Assembly (NCBI GenBank): GCA_963693285.1
Contig: OY848919.1
Span: forward strand, 4,345,827-4,409,826
Source of the DNA: Xestospongia muta
Taxonomy: Eukaryota; Porifera; Demospongiae; Haplosclerida; Petrosiidae
Direction: 5' to 3'
Length of the DNA stretch: 64,000 nt
Each line of letters begins with the position of its first letter. Positions within the stretch are counted from its first letter, which is position 1. The position numbers were made by a program, and so were the translations under genes. Below, piece by piece: positions 1 through 26,770 of the stretch. The notes beneath the pieces are model-generated. The model did no database searches. It was not told where the DNA came from and worked only from the letters and a program-made list of their open reading frames with translations.

Positions 1-1261
1 ATTTCAAGGACATCTGATACTAAATTTTTCTTCATTAGTTGAAGTCACATATGTTGTCATATATCTAGTTTCAATAATATAAATATATTCCTTCACATTT
101 TTATATTGTTTTGTAGACAATCTGTTATAATGTTTGATAAATGTTTTGTGAAAATATTGTTGTTGTATGGAGAAAGCAGATATAAAGCAAAAATTTGTTA
201 TGCTCATCATAGCTATTCAGTTTCAATTACTAATAACAAATGTCATCATTAATAACAACAGTAATAAAGATTATACAGACAAGCAATTTTATTAATTAAA
301 TTTGTGTCACAAGGCTGCATTGTTCTTTGTATTATTTAAACTTTTCTTTAATTAAAACAATATGTAATTAGTAATAGAATTTGTGTATTTAGCATGACAA
401 TATAAAATGTAATACCTTAATTTTTGACAGATACATACAAATAAAGTTGTACAAGAGCATATTTTGAGATTTGAGTCCTTCATTTATCAATAAATAATAG
501 CATGTTGTTTATACCAACAATTCATTGAAAACCACCGGAGAAAGATTGAGGTGAGTCCTAAGATAGTTGGTCTTTAAGAGCTCTTGAAATAATAACAAAC
601 AAGATCATCATTCAAACATTGAACAGATCTAGAAAGACTCCAATAATATATAAAAAATTAACTAATCAAAAGATTCCATAAAACCACAAGAAAACAGCTG
701 TAGTGTTATTAAAAAGTCTGTTTTGCTTGTCTTGTTATACATTACAATATATTGTGTCATATGAACTTTGTTAATTGTACAGTGAACATTAAATTTAAAA
801 TCCTCTATAGAGTCCTATAGCTAGTGTCAAAACGTTTTAGATGAACATATCTGAATATTACTAATGCATTTAGAAAAACTTACTCTACATTTTATCAACA
901 AAATATACTATAAAGGCAATTGCATATTAGACCTCATTTCATAAAATGTAAAATAATTGGTAAATTATTAATAAATAAAAATAAATGTACATTGTGTATT
1001 TGTAAGTTACACTATTTGCACTAGTTTTAATTATGAACAGAGATTCTCACTAATCACAGTACAGAATTTAAATGTTGTGCAAAAAGCTGAAGCTACTTGA
1101 AAATCAAGTTAAATTTACTAATATTCACTTCACATATGACTTAACATTAAACTTCATGAAAATAAAAATTCACTAAATTGCAACTTCTATATCTAATTAC
1201 AATATTAAAACTTAAATTGGAACTATAAACAAATTACAGAAAAAATACAAATCTTTTGTTC
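1..1261. other. AT-rich noncoding flank
   Basis: No exon-like reading frame with credible splice sites or recognisable domain was found on either strand. A short open frame near position 4-210 has low-complexity composition and no family resemblance. The stretch holds poly-A/T runs only. From about 1180 the sequence begins to resemble the 3' flank of the large GPCR gene, so the duplication described next may start slightly to the left of 1262. Confidence 0.6.
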
Positions 1262-1682
1262 GTGAGTCCTGAATGATAGATTCCCTCTATGGCTGAGAAT
1301 GCTTTTCTTTTACTTTGAACAATTTCTTTAATTTTCATCTTCAATGAATGTTGTCTCAGTTGACATAACATATTATTTCTTTGATTTTGTCTTCATACTC
1401 TTTAAAGTTGACTCAGTAATGGTCTCTCTTTCTTGTTTAATAGAAGCCATACCTATATTTGAAGTGTCAATCACCCTGTTTAGTAGCTAATACAGATGCT
1501 GTCAGTTCATTAAAGTCTTTCCTTGAAACATTAAAGAACCATCTTTTCCAAACAGTTCTTCTTTCCTTAGAATGAAGACAATGCATTATAAAGATGAATA
1601 TAGACCATGAAAAGTAAGGATCACAAACGATGCAGCAAACAGACCTTGTAATTCATATGGATATAGCTAACAATCCAATTTT
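1262..1682 (-). pseudogene. Decayed copy of the last exon of the neighbouring adhesion GPCR
   Basis: This segment aligns by eye, in the same orientation, with 2141-2590, the exon encoding TM6, TM7 and the cytoplasmic tail of the intact receptor. Shared landmarks include the Phe-Asn-Val block before the tail and the Met-Ser-Val-Glu-Thr-Thr region near the end. Single-base and multi-base indels and stops break the frame throughout, and no upstream exons are present. It is therefore the relic of a partial tandem duplication of the receptor's 3' end. A functional tail exon used by alternative splicing is unlikely because the frame is not maintained. Confidence 0.8.
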
Positions 1683-2140
1683 TTAATAGAATGCTTACTA
1701 AATTTTGCATTTAAGTTATGTATTGTTTTAAAACTGAGATATCATTTAGTAAATATCCATTGAAAAATGTACGGTTGTGTACATAACAATTACGTTTTTG
1801 TGATGTTTTAAACAAAGTGTTCCCTTTTCACAAATCAAGTCACACACATATATATCTCATTATTAAAATTATTAAAAAAATAAAATGAAAAACTATAACA
1901 AAGTCAAGAACAATCTTCACTATTGCAATGAATATATTGTATTTAATATTATCACAGATTGCTAATTACAATAGAGAATTAGATCTACAATGTTTTACAA
2001 GAGACTGAAATCATTTACAAAATATCAACTTTACCAAATAAACACTGCTAGTGTGATGTTATATTAAACTTCACAAAACTACAGTTACAAAACAAACTAC
2101 GACACTAATACAAACTTAAATTATTGCTACAAAATGTTGT
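1683..2140. other. Spacer and probable 3' UTR side of the GPCR gene
   Basis: AT-rich DNA between the decayed exon and the stop codon at 2141-2143. No coding signal was found. It should hold the 3' untranslated region and the poly-A signal of the minus-strand receptor gene. Several AATAAA-like stretches occur, so I cannot choose one. Confidence 0.5.
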
Positions 2141-17045
<14,905 letters not shown>

Positions 17046-17080
17046 TTTGCTGTTAGAAAATAGTCAACCCAATAGTAGTA

Positions 17081-17090
17081 CTATTTATAT
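17081..17090 (-). promoter_or_regulatory. TATA box of the receptor gene
   Basis: On the minus strand ATATAAATAG lies 36-45 bases upstream of the ATG at 17045. Transcription about 30 bases downstream would begin close to 17055, leaving a 5' UTR of only about 10-20 bases. There is no competing ATG between the box and the start. Position and motif agree with a focused TATA promoter; I infer activity only from this spacing. Confidence 0.45.
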
Positions 17091-17219
17091 CCTAAGAGCA
17101 GACAGGAAGTCAATACTTATGTATTATTAAATTAATGGAGGATGGGCTATTGATAGTAAAGAATAGATATATAATTTTCTTATCCAAATGTATATAATAG
17201 TACCAAATCTACACAAACA

Positions 17220-17395
17220 TTAATCGACCAATTATACTGATCAGTTGAGCAAATCATACTATTGCCAACCCTACGCACAAGTTAATTGACCAATTACACT
17301 AATCTGGTTGAGCAAGTTATACCATATTATATTATTATGATGGGCTATTACATTAATCGACCAATTGTACTGATCAGTTGAGCAAATCATACTAT
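17220..17395. repeat. Three diverged tandem copies of a ~44 bp unit
   Basis: Copies at 17220-17263, 17283-17324 and 17352-17395 share TTAATCGACCAATT, then ACTGATC.GTTGAGCAA and CATACTATT. The middle copy is the most diverged. They lie 150-300 bp upstream of the receptor start, where clustered repeats could hold regulator sites; nothing shows that they do. Confidence 0.65.
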
Positions 17396-20300
17396 TATAC
17401 TGTTATTTAAATACTATAGAATTGATGGTTCATGTACAAGTATTAGGTACATAAATTGTAGAATATAAGTAATCATTATGTTATGTTAACTGTTTGCATT
17501 TAAGATAAGAAAATTATTTTATTCATGAACATTTAGGATACATGCACGTCACGCCAGCAACTATAAAGCATTATACAACCTATACCATTTTGTCTATTAC
17601 AATATATCATCTCATGGTCAATAAATGATGTATTCTCATGCATATATACATCTGTTCATCATCTATCAACTGGACTATGTAGTTGTAGTTGTAACAGCTT
17701 TTTACTTGCTATTATCAATCTTAAATATAATTATCTTAATTAAATTCACTATTCCCAACAGTTTAGATATGTGGTAAGAATGATGCCGTTTTATTATATG
17801 TTAAACATCTGTCAGACAGACCTATATATAATCTTTTCATACTAGAGGGATGATATTTTAACGTGTATCAATATTATTTCAGATTACAATAAAAACAAAT
17901 AGAAGTCCTGAAAACCTATAAATTGTTTGTGGATAGTTAAAGTTGATTGCCTCATAAGCCCATTACACCCAAAAGTATAGATGATTGTCAGGATTTCCAC
18001 ATTGATTTCTATACTTGTATTCATTCATTAATTTATCTATTTATAGAGACCCAAAACATGTACAACAGAAGAAGGTAGTTGTGACAATTTTCAATACTAT
18101 TGTTAAGCTTATTATTTCATTAATAATTATTACACCATTTGCAGTTTATATAATAGAAATTTGCAGAGCTCACTTAACAGGCAAACACAATTTTTTGGGA
18201 GAAGTTGGGAAGTTGTCTTAGATAAAAACCCTATTTAACAATATGTACTCTTTTATCGATTACATTATTACAATTAATTGATGAACATAATATTTCAATA
18301 TAACGAAGGATCAAATTTAGTTTTATCATATGCCTATAAGATACCTCAAATCTATACATTCATACATTCATCTATCAATAACAATATAGAAGAGGGTAGT
18401 TGTTATTGCTTTTCATTGATATTATTGAATTCAAGTGTATGTATTTTGTTAACTTAAGTCCAACATTTCCCAACAGTTTATATAGACAATTAGAATGACA
18501 ATAATGTTTTCATGTACGTTAAACACCTGCCAGACTAACATGTAGTGTTTGTGTACCATAATATCAGCAAAACATGATGACATTTTCAAATATATGTTAA
18601 AGAATATAATCATATCACAACAATTATAACATAAACAAATCAAGCACACTCTCTGGTTTGTCTATAGAAACAATGAAGAAAGGGCTAACAGGTGTTAGCA
18701 CGTGTTATACTTCCTACAGTATTGTGTTTCATTAATGATTATATCATCATAGAGATGACATAGTTACTAGTTGCAGTTGAAATTGTTTTGTAGCTCTATA
18801 GCTGGATATAAAACACCAGCTTTTATTATATAACAGTCTACTTTGGCCTGCTATAATATTCACTACTTCTAAAATTGACATTGCTGCAATTCTGCAGTTA
18901 CATGAGCTAATATCTAAGTTTCATAATCTACTGAAAGCACTAATGACTACGACTTATAATTTAATTCCTCTATTTGACTATAAACACTGTAGGTATGTTG
19001 GACAGGTGTTCAACATTTGCTTATATTATTATTATTATTATATTAATATTGTGACTGCAGACCTTATATACACAGTTGGGAAAAGGTATACTTAGTTAAA
19101 TAATCTATGTGTAAGCTTGACAACAGATGTGAAGAAAGTAATATTACTATACATGGTTCATGTTTACTATATAGATGGATAAATGAATGGATAAATAAAT
19201 GGATCAATAGAAGGACGATTGTGTATACATATGGACTAACAATGGAAATAAAAGAGAGAGACAGGTGGATGTGTGGACATATAATTGATATAATTCTATG
19301 ATATAAATATATTAATATATATATTATTATAAGTTATCGGTATCCAATATTAATTTGAAGTTTATTGGTTGTTAAATTTGGCCATATTATGTATCATAAT
19401 TATGCTAGTTTCTCCATGAAATTATTTAAAGTTTTTATAATATTATTATATGATATTAATTATATAGCTTATATAGCTATAACAGGAAGCTATACATAAT
19501 TATATAATGAATAATGATTGTAATACTTTGTTGTATATACACTAATACCTACCATACAAACCTTAAACTAATTATATCCTACCTTCCTGCTGGACCAATA
19601 GGCACAGCTGCCTATTATATACATAGCTGTAATATAAACTTGGCTTTGTTTCTTATAACAATTGTCTAACTAGATATGTACTTCCATTTTGTATTGACAA
19701 CCTGTTCAGCAGGTTGATAATTTCAATGAAGAAGCATTAAAAACCTTTAACCAAAAGTAAATTAAAACAATAAACACTAAATAGTTTATATATAACTTTT
19801 AAGAATTCAAATTTAATAAATTACTAAAACAGTTATGCAAAGCTTAATCATATTCTGTTGACTTGTTAGTTATAGCATTTCCACTGACCTCTAGCTGACT
19901 AGCTGTCCTCCACATCTATCATGAAAGTTTTGGAGCCGAGTCATTATAGAATCTTCATTTTCAAGAAAATCTCTGAAGAGAGAGAGAAAACTGAAACTTG
20001 TGTTATCCATACCAGTGAAGATTTAATACTCTGACTAACTGACTACTTGATATTACACTTTTTAAAAAAAATATTGATACAACAAAGGGACTTTTCTTAT
20101 TTAGTCATTGTATACATACATTAATGAAATTTATTATTGTACGTTTAACCATTATAAGTGCATATGTTAGTACACCAATTCAATATGTATTATTAATCAT
20201 TCATGTGTGTAGTTAATTAGGCACTCTATCTTACCAATGCATATAACGCTACATAAAGTACTTTAATCAAGACACACCTCCAATTTATTAAATTAATAAC

Positions 20301-20475
20301 ATTTCACAGAAGTTTAGCCAGGTAACCTGAAGTAACTAAAAAACTGTGAGCCCGTGGCCTGACAGTTCAAAATAAAATAAATATTGAATGATTCGATACA
20401 CTGTTTCAAATAGTGAATTTATGATATAGAAGGACTTGCCTTAATTACATCCAGACAGTACTGTGTCTTCATACC
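17396..20475. other. Intergenic region with diverged repeats
   Basis: No credible gene was found. A motif CCCAACAGTTTA ... GTTAAACA.CTG.CAGAC occurs near 17748-17830 and again near 18465-18545, and a related AGGTAGTTGT...TTTTCA..ATTATTGA segment near 18065-18120 and 18388-18435, indicating old tandem duplication. Short open frames (18015-18221, 19107-19301) have no domain or splice support. Confidence 0.5.
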
Positions 20476-20569
20476 CGATACGTAGTCAGTTAACATAGGG
20501 TTAAAAATAGCCTCCTATTCCACCACGCCCTTAGTGTACGATACGTAGTCAGTAAATTTAGGGTTAAAA
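20476..20569. repeat. Direct repeat, 31 bp units
   Basis: CGATACGTAGTCAGTTAACA followed by TAGGGTTAAAA at 20476-20506 recurs as CGATACGTAGTCAGTAAATT and TAGGGTTAAAA at 20539-20569. The spacing is 63 bp. Function unknown. Confidence 0.7.
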
Positions 20570-21314
20570 TTAAGTGTTCCTACTAGACCACCCCATATTA
20601 GCAACAAAATCCCGGGCACATAGATTTGATTGATGTTTATATTCCTCCAGTTCATGATATTAATTTCAATACTCACTAGTGATATAACTAAACTGATGAA
20701 CAAATGCAATGTAACTACTGTAATAAACAGGTTGAGTGTATCAGACAGGTTTTAATGTCATTGGATATTATATTGTGTTTTCAATTTCAATACTTTACTA
20801 TAGGTATCATAGTATTCTGATATCTTTGTTTTTTTTTATTTCGACTATTTGTCATGCTACTGATACGTCATACATGAAGATGACACATACAGTTTATTTT
20901 GTTGTAGCAATATGGTTCCTTTTCTTCAGTTTTTAGTCATGCCTTTCTTTATAAACTGTATTAAATATTTCACTGTAATAGACACGTAGGACATCATAGG
21001 CTCTGCACTCCTATTCAGATCACCTTGGTACACACAAATAAAAACAACTGTTGCTATATGTATGAGGATGAGGATGCGTACTAAGTTAGTTTTATTAGTC
21101 ACATATGACAATAGAATAAAACACGCCTTTATGATTACCATGTGGTCTAAACCCATTGCCTGACATCCTTACAAAAAATAATTATTTGTACAATGACAAA
21201 CTATATGCCACAGTTCTGAACAAATGAAATGCCACATTAATATACATTAGTACAATTGTAGCAAAAAAGGTATATATGAAAATCAATCACAACTTGAATT
21301 GACTTTAAATTAAT
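20570..21314. other. Intergenic, nothing recognised
   Basis: Short open frames with hydrophobic composition occur on both strands, but none has start context, splice partners or family resemblance. Confidence 0.45.
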
Positions 21315-21475
21315 TGCACTAAGGCAGGACCTGGAGGTGGCACTTTTCGCTGCTTTGAGCAGTGACATAATAAACATTACAGCACTTGTTCTATGATAAT
21401 AGTACTCAAATTTATAGTTTATTTACCATCATTTAACAGAAAACCTAGCAATGATTAATATGATTTATTGTTTAT
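21315..21475 (-). pseudogene. Remnant of a third multi-Ig gene copy
   Basis: GGACCTGGAGGTGGCACTTT at about 21327-21346 matches the exon-10 sequence of the two intact Ig genes (near 41960-41985 and 56695-56720), which encodes the PPPGPV/PPPSPV stretch. About 70 bp further, TAGTTTATTT...AACAG...ACCTAGCAATGATTA matches the intron between exons 9 and 10. The intervening coding part is largely deleted. So the Ig gene family once reached this position, 20 kb from its nearest intact member. Confidence 0.6.
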
Positions 21476-21479
21476 GTAC

Positions 21480-22722
21480 CTGGGGGTGGCTGATGTGAGT
21501 AATCTTCATAATTATCATTAGCTCTATGATCATAATAATGACTACTATAGACAACCAGAGAAATATTTCCCATCACAACACAAGTAATGTGGAGCAATAT
21601 CATTTAATAAATAACCATTAAAGTTAAAATAAGTTAAATAAAGACTTTACATATCATAATATTAACCTAATATAGACTTCCAGTTGTTAGGATAAACACT
21701 ATAAGCACTACCACCATCAGTTCCTGTTAATAGATTATCATTTCTACCAAAACAACACTGTTGATTGAGACTATAAGAACAGTATAGATAATATAATTGA
21801 AATGGTAAACTATAAAACATTCATTGTCTTACCTAACACATTGGACCGCCTACATCAACTTGTATCTTTCGTCCTCTTGAAACTGTTTCTCCTCCATATA
21901 TCTTGTATGATATTCTCACATGTATACCTGTCATCTCTATCAGCCTGTGACCTCTTACAAGAACAAGGAGGTAGTTGTCTGTTATTAACACCTCTGTCAT
22001 GTTTTATACCAAGCTTCATATGCTAGACGAAGGGCTACTGATCTTGTAATTTCTGTAGCTAGAGGCATTGATGACTCCCACTGATCAGTGTCAGTGTGGT
22101 ATAGTATCTGTCAACAAACACAACATGTAAATACATGTACTTATATAAATTGAGTGAATAACTTACAATTGTGATATTCACTGTTGTTGACATTTTATCA
22201 AAAAGCTCTCCCATTAGTGTGTTAGCATTCCAAGTAATATTGAGTCTTTCTTCAACTCTAGGACTGATTTTACCACCTTCAATTTGAACATCTTTAAGTC
22301 CAATTTTGTAGATTCAACTTCTAATGGTCATACTAATTAATAAAAAGAAATATACTAATATGAAAGTATTATTAAGTCTTTCTATACTATATTTAGCACT
22401 CTGTCATGAAGACAGACATCTATAAAATACTGTTTTTCTGTCTGTACTGAAAGGGCTTCTTATAAACAAAACAAGGCTTTGTGAATAATACCACAGATAT
22501 GTTAATATTAACTCTTTTGCTACTCACTATACCAATGTGACTTGCCCATATGTAATTGACATGTCTCTTCTATAACCTCTATATATTTAGGCTTAACAGT
22601 ATATGTACATGTACTGCTCCTGATTTGTGCATGTATTAATTGATACTTACATTAAAATCATTATCATCTCCACCTTCTTTGTGGTTTAAAATAACATCAT
22701 TGTGGTATACAAGAGTACTCCA
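21480..22722 (-). pseudogene. AMOP-domain gene with frameshifts
   Basis: Minus-strand exon-like blocks run 22640-22720 (TWSTLVYHNDVILNHKEGG), 22166-22310 (EGGKISPRVEERLNITWNAN), 22030-22120 (ILYHTDTDQWESSMPLATEI), 21840-22010 (NNRQLPPCSCKRSQADRDDR), about 21665-21785 (NQQCCFGRNDNLLTGTDGGS) and 21490-21600 (NDIAPHYLCC, then DYSHQPPP). The CPC-like CSC, the QQCC block and the late CC are the spaced hallmarks of the AMOP domain of mucin-4 and Susd2-like cell-surface proteins. A one-base shift is needed between AYEAWYK and the CSC block, and another after the final CC, so the gene looks dead or misassembled. No membrane segment or vWD domain was found nearby. Confidence 0.55.
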
Positions 22723-23539
22723 AGTCTAAACAAGACTAAACTAAATTATGTCATAATAATTATAAGTTTGTGTATAATACAAATTATATTAATATTATTA
22801 GTTATACTCATAACAGATCAAATTTGTTAGTGGTTTTTGTGAGTAATACCTCTTTTAATGGAGCTCAGCATTTTTGTCCTTGAAGACTCTCCTCTTCTAC
22901 TACAGTGGTACTTATTTTCATAAATTTTACTGTCAGTATCAGCTGTCTAACAATAAAAAGAGACTCTTACTACTACTAGTGACAAATATGTCTATATATA
23001 GTAATACATTTAGCAACATTAAATATATTAGCTGTATTTTGTCTAATTTAGATATTTCTGCTACTGTTTCTTGTAATTCACAAAATCTATATTAATTCTA
23101 ATTCTTTAACTCTTTAACAAAACTCTGGAACATAATCTATAAGATATGTTATGTATCAGTATAGTTTTGATGTGAGTAAATGTGAAATGACCAGTTTTCA
23201 AGTATTAAATGTACAGTCAAAAAATAGAGAATAATAAAGCAATACTCTTTTACAAATGTTGTCTACAAATAAGTCAGTTAATGTAAAAGATACTAATAAC
23301 CTCTGTTCATTAATTTCTAAAAGATTTTCTGTACACGAGAAACACACATAGTAAAAAAAGAATAAACAAATATAACCTTCCATTATATGAATGATAAAAT
23401 GGTGTAGTATGTACATAATTGATATATATGTATCTTCTATAATTTTAATATCAATTTAAACATAAGTTGAAATTGAAATTTAAAACATAGCCTTCACAAT
23501 AATGTATTAATTATAACAACACCAAACCAAAATACATGT
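22723..23539. other. Intergenic, no supported gene
   Basis: A minus-strand block near 22870-22930 (KISTTVVEEESLQGQKC) is interrupted by a stop and has no identifiable partner. Otherwise only AT-rich sequence. Confidence 0.4.
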
Positions 23540-23830
23540 TCCCATTTAAGAATACCTTCTATTAGAGATATTAACTGTTGAACATCTTTCTCAAGCACAA
23601 TCATCTCTGGATCAACTTCAGTATTATTATTAATAAATTCCAATAGTGAGGTCATCTATAAAATGTATTGTATCAGTAACAAGGAATACTGACATTATAT
23701 CGATATGGTAATTTGTAAGTTAATAGATGATTACGTTCTCCAAAATAATATACTTACCTGGTCTTTGTAAGCCAGCAGTTGAGCCTTGAATGTTTTTTCT
23801 TCATCTTCCTAGGATATTCTCAAATAATAC
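23540..23830 (-). pseudogene. Two-exon coiled-coil fragment, possibly SMNDC1/SPF30-like N-terminus
   Basis: Exon about 23757-23812 reads DEEKTFKAQLLAYKDQ and ends in GTAAGT. After an intron of about 100 bp, exon about 23546-23655 continues in frame: MTSLLEFINN, then a Glu/Asp-rich stretch ending VLEKDVQQLISLIEG, followed by a GTATTC donor. The pattern of a short LxxYKxQ helix followed by LEKDVQQLISL resembles the N-terminal helices of the splicing factor SMNDC1, but no Tudor domain exons follow, so the assignment is tentative. The region is duplicated to the right (25700-25880), where the second exon is cut. Confidence 0.35.
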
Positions 23831-24165
23831 TTACAGTATACGGAGGTATACAAAAACATTCTAAAATTTTATATAGAAATAAAATGCAAACAAAATACAT
23901 AACTCCGTATAGTTTCCAAAAACTGTTATGTTGATTTTGAATATAATAAAGTTCAGTAATAAAAAAGACGAAAAACTATTAAGACAGTTTTCAAGTCACA
24001 AAAATGTTTTGAAAAGTAAAAGCAGCAGTATGAACTTAAAATAACTTTCAGTTGAGGTGAAAAATATTTTTAAATAACAAAATATAAAAAAAAAAATTGT
24101 AACGAAAACTATAAAGAAAAAATTGAAACTAAAATTTAAAATAAAACAGTCTCTGTAGTTGAACA

Positions 24166-24400
24166 GTCCCCAAGAAGTCCAGTGACAGTCTCCAATCCAG
24201 TAATTATAGAAAAGAGAAGATAGAGAGTCCCCAAGAAGTCCAGTGAAGGTCTCCAATCCAGTAATTGTAGAAAAGAGAAGATAGAAAGTCTCCAAGAAGT
24301 CTAATGACAGTTTCCAATCCAGTAATTGTAAAACAAAAAGATAGAGAGTTCCCATAAGTCCAGTCAGTCCACAAGTTGAGAACATAGAGGGAGAAAAAGA
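24166..24400. repeat. 61 bp minisatellite, ~3.8 copies (unit 1)
   Basis: AGTCCCCAAGAAGTCCAGTG recurs at about 24166, 24227 and 24287, with a partial copy near 24348. Each unit continues TCCAATCCAGTAATT, then AGAAAAGAGAAGATAGA. The repeat creates long open frames rich in LLDWRLSLD-type peptides on the minus strand; these are artefacts of the period, not a protein. Confidence 0.85.
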
Positions 24401-24626
24401 GAATAACAACTGGATTACTATAGAATGGATAAGATGTGGATGGATGGATGGAGAAACTGCTCACCTTTTTCACCAGTACTGCTCCTGCAAGGAAAGAAAA
24501 GAGAGTAGTTACTAACTGATGGTGACAATGAATGGATAGAAAGTGAAGAGAGACAGAGGAAGTGAAAAAGGACCACCAACCAACACACACACACAGCACA
24601 CACACACGCATCCTAGAAGATCAGAG

Positions 24627-24699
24627 CTCTCCCCCGCCACCTGGCGGCCTTGGATATTTTTAAAAAATTTTTTTGAGGCCGCCAGGCGGCAGGGGAGAG
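24627..24699. repeat. GC-rich 24 bp inverted repeat (unit 1)
   Basis: CTCTCCCCCGCCACCTGGCG and GCCT (24627-24650) pair with AGGC and CGCCAGGCGGCAGGGGAGAG (24676-24699) with two mismatches around an A/T loop of 25 bases. It is the most GC-rich block for many kilobases. A stable stem-loop in RNA or DNA is expected. Confidence 0.85.
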
Positions 24700-26225
24700 A
24701 TAATTAATAGGATTTGTATGAATGTGTGTATAGTGTATGGGCCAGATAGCCCAAAATAAAAATTAAAAAAAAATTAAAAGAAGAGGAAAAGAAGGCTTGA
24801 AGGAAGAAGACAGAAGAGACCAGGGAGGAGAGTAACTCATCTTTTACATCCAGAGAACATCAGACAACTGAGAACAGTCAAAACATCAGAGTACTGTCAA
24901 AACATCAGAGTACTGTCAAAACATCAGAGAGCATTAGAGAACCCATAGTAAGTAAGAGCTTCCAAATTGAGTCCTGTAGAAACGAAGAGAAATAATCAAT
25001 TAGCGAACTGACTGATCCAAACAAAAATTACAAAAAATAATAATTAAATAAAAGAAAATCAAAAAGAACAGAAAGGAAAATAAAATAAAAGAATGATCAT
25101 AACTGTATGAAAAGATGATCCAACGAAGAGAGAAGATCCAACGAGAAGTGACGAACGAGGAGACGATTCGTGAAGAGAGGCGATCCAACGAAGAGACGTG
25201 TCGTAGCGACGAAAACCCACGGGGGTCTGTGTATTGATACAAGATTGAAAATGGAGTCGCTTTATACTTTCAAGACATCTCTCTCATGCTTCCTTTGGAC
25301 AAACATTAGACACATACTCATGACAAATTTGGTGGGAAATAACTTCACACCTTCACCACGTGTGACCAATATTAATTGATTTTTAATTGATTTATTAACA
25401 ATTAATTAAGTCTTCTAAATATGAAAAATATTAATTATTATTTATCTTGTTACTGGGAACTGACATACTGACTAACCAGAATACATCATGTCAAATTTGC
25501 TGTCATACTCATTAGTTATGCTACCTATCATCTACAAATAACATTTTAATGTATCATTAAGTTATATTAAAGAGATTGCATTAGTGCTAAATTTGTAATA
25601 TGCTTTCAGTAACTGGATTGTCATCAGTTAATGGTAATAGGTCATCACCAGGAGGATATAGATCATCAACTTTTTCAATAGCAGTATATATTATTAATAA
25701 ATTCCTATAGTGAGGTCATCTATAAAATGTATTGTATCAGTAACAAGGAATACTGACATTATATCGATATGGTAATTTCTAAGTTAAGAAATGATTGCGT
25801 TCTTCAAATAATATACTTACCTGGTCTTTGTAAGCCAGCAGTTGAGCCTTGAATGTTTTTCTTCATCTTCCTAGGATATTCTCAAATAATACTTACAGTA
25901 TACGGAGGTATACAAAAACATTCTAAAATTTTATATAGAAATAAAATGTAAACGAAGTACATAACTCAGTATACTTTTTTTTCAAAAAAACTGTTATGCT
26001 GATTTTGAATATAAAAAGTTCAGTAACAAAAAAGACGAAAAACTATTAAGAGAGTTTTCGAGTCACAAAAATAATTTGAAAAGTAAAAGCAGCAGTATGA
26101 ATTTAAAATAACTTTCAGTTGAGGTGAGAATGTTTTTTAAATAACAAAATATAAAACAAAAAAATTGTAAAGAAAAACTGTAAAGAAAAAATTGAAAACT
26201 AAAATTTATAATAACATAGTCTCTG

Positions 26226-26440
26226 TAGTTGAACAGTCCCCAAGATGTCCAGTGACAGTCTCCAATCCAGTAGTTGTAGAAAAGAGAAGATAGAGAGTCC
26301 CCAAGAAGTCCAGTGAAGGTCTCCAATCCAGTAATTGTAAAAAAGAGAAGATAGAAAGTCTCCAAGAAGTCCAATGACAGTTTCCAATCCAGTGATTGTA
26401 AAACAAAAAGATAGAGAGTTCCCATAAGTCCAGTCAGTCC
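26226..26440. repeat. 61 bp minisatellite, ~3.5 copies (unit 2)
   Basis: Paralogous to the minisatellite at 24166-24400, with the same period and small substitutions (AAGATGTCC in the first unit). Confidence 0.85.
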
Positions 26441-26696
26441 ACAAGTTGAGAACATAGAGGGAGAAAAAGAGAATAACAACTGGATTACTATAGAATGGAT
26501 GAGATGTGGATGGATGGATGGAGAAACTGCTCACCTTTTTCACCAGTACTGCTCCTGCAAGGAAAGAAAAGAGAGTAGTTACTAACTGATGGTGACAATG
26601 AATGGATAGAAAGTGAAGAGAGACGGAGGAAGTGAAAAAGGACCACCAACCAACACACACACACAGCACACACACGCGCATCCTAGAAGATCAGAG

Positions 26697-26770
26697 CTCT
26701 CCCCCGCCACCTGGCGGCCTTGGATATTTTTAAAAAAATTTTTTTGAGGCCGCCAGGCAGCAGGGGAGAG
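26697..26770. repeat. GC-rich 24 bp inverted repeat (unit 2)
   Basis: Second copy of the hairpin. The left arm is unchanged. The right arm has one additional mismatch (CAGGCAGCAG) and the loop is one base longer. Confidence 0.85.

Larger units (their letters stand above)
23618..25685. repeat. Tandem segmental duplication, unit 1 (~2.06 kb)
   Basis: The stretch from TATTAATAAATTCC near 23618 to CAACTTTTTCAATAGCAG near 25685 is repeated immediately to the right with roughly 95% identity. It carries the coiled-coil exons, a 61 bp minisatellite (24166-24400), a GC-rich hairpin (24627-24699), a 21 bp tandem repeat (AAAACATCAGAGTACTGTC, three copies near 24877-24930), repeats of GATCCAACGAAGAGA (25120-25200) and a terminal exon-like piece (DDLYPPGDDLLPL, 25610-25685). 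The junction lies inside an exon, which marks unit 2 as the copy with a broken gene. Confidence 0.85.

Noticed and set aside
23996..24611. Open frames rich in TITGLETV/YNYWIGD peptides (also 26063-26681)
   Set aside because: Produced by the 61 bp minisatellite and flanking low complexity; the period is the cause, and there is no domain or start context.
24680..24695. CCGCCAGGCGGCAG resembles the CTCF core motif
   Set aside because: CTCF is not known from sponges, and the similarity is expected from a GC-rich palindrome. Not called a binding site.
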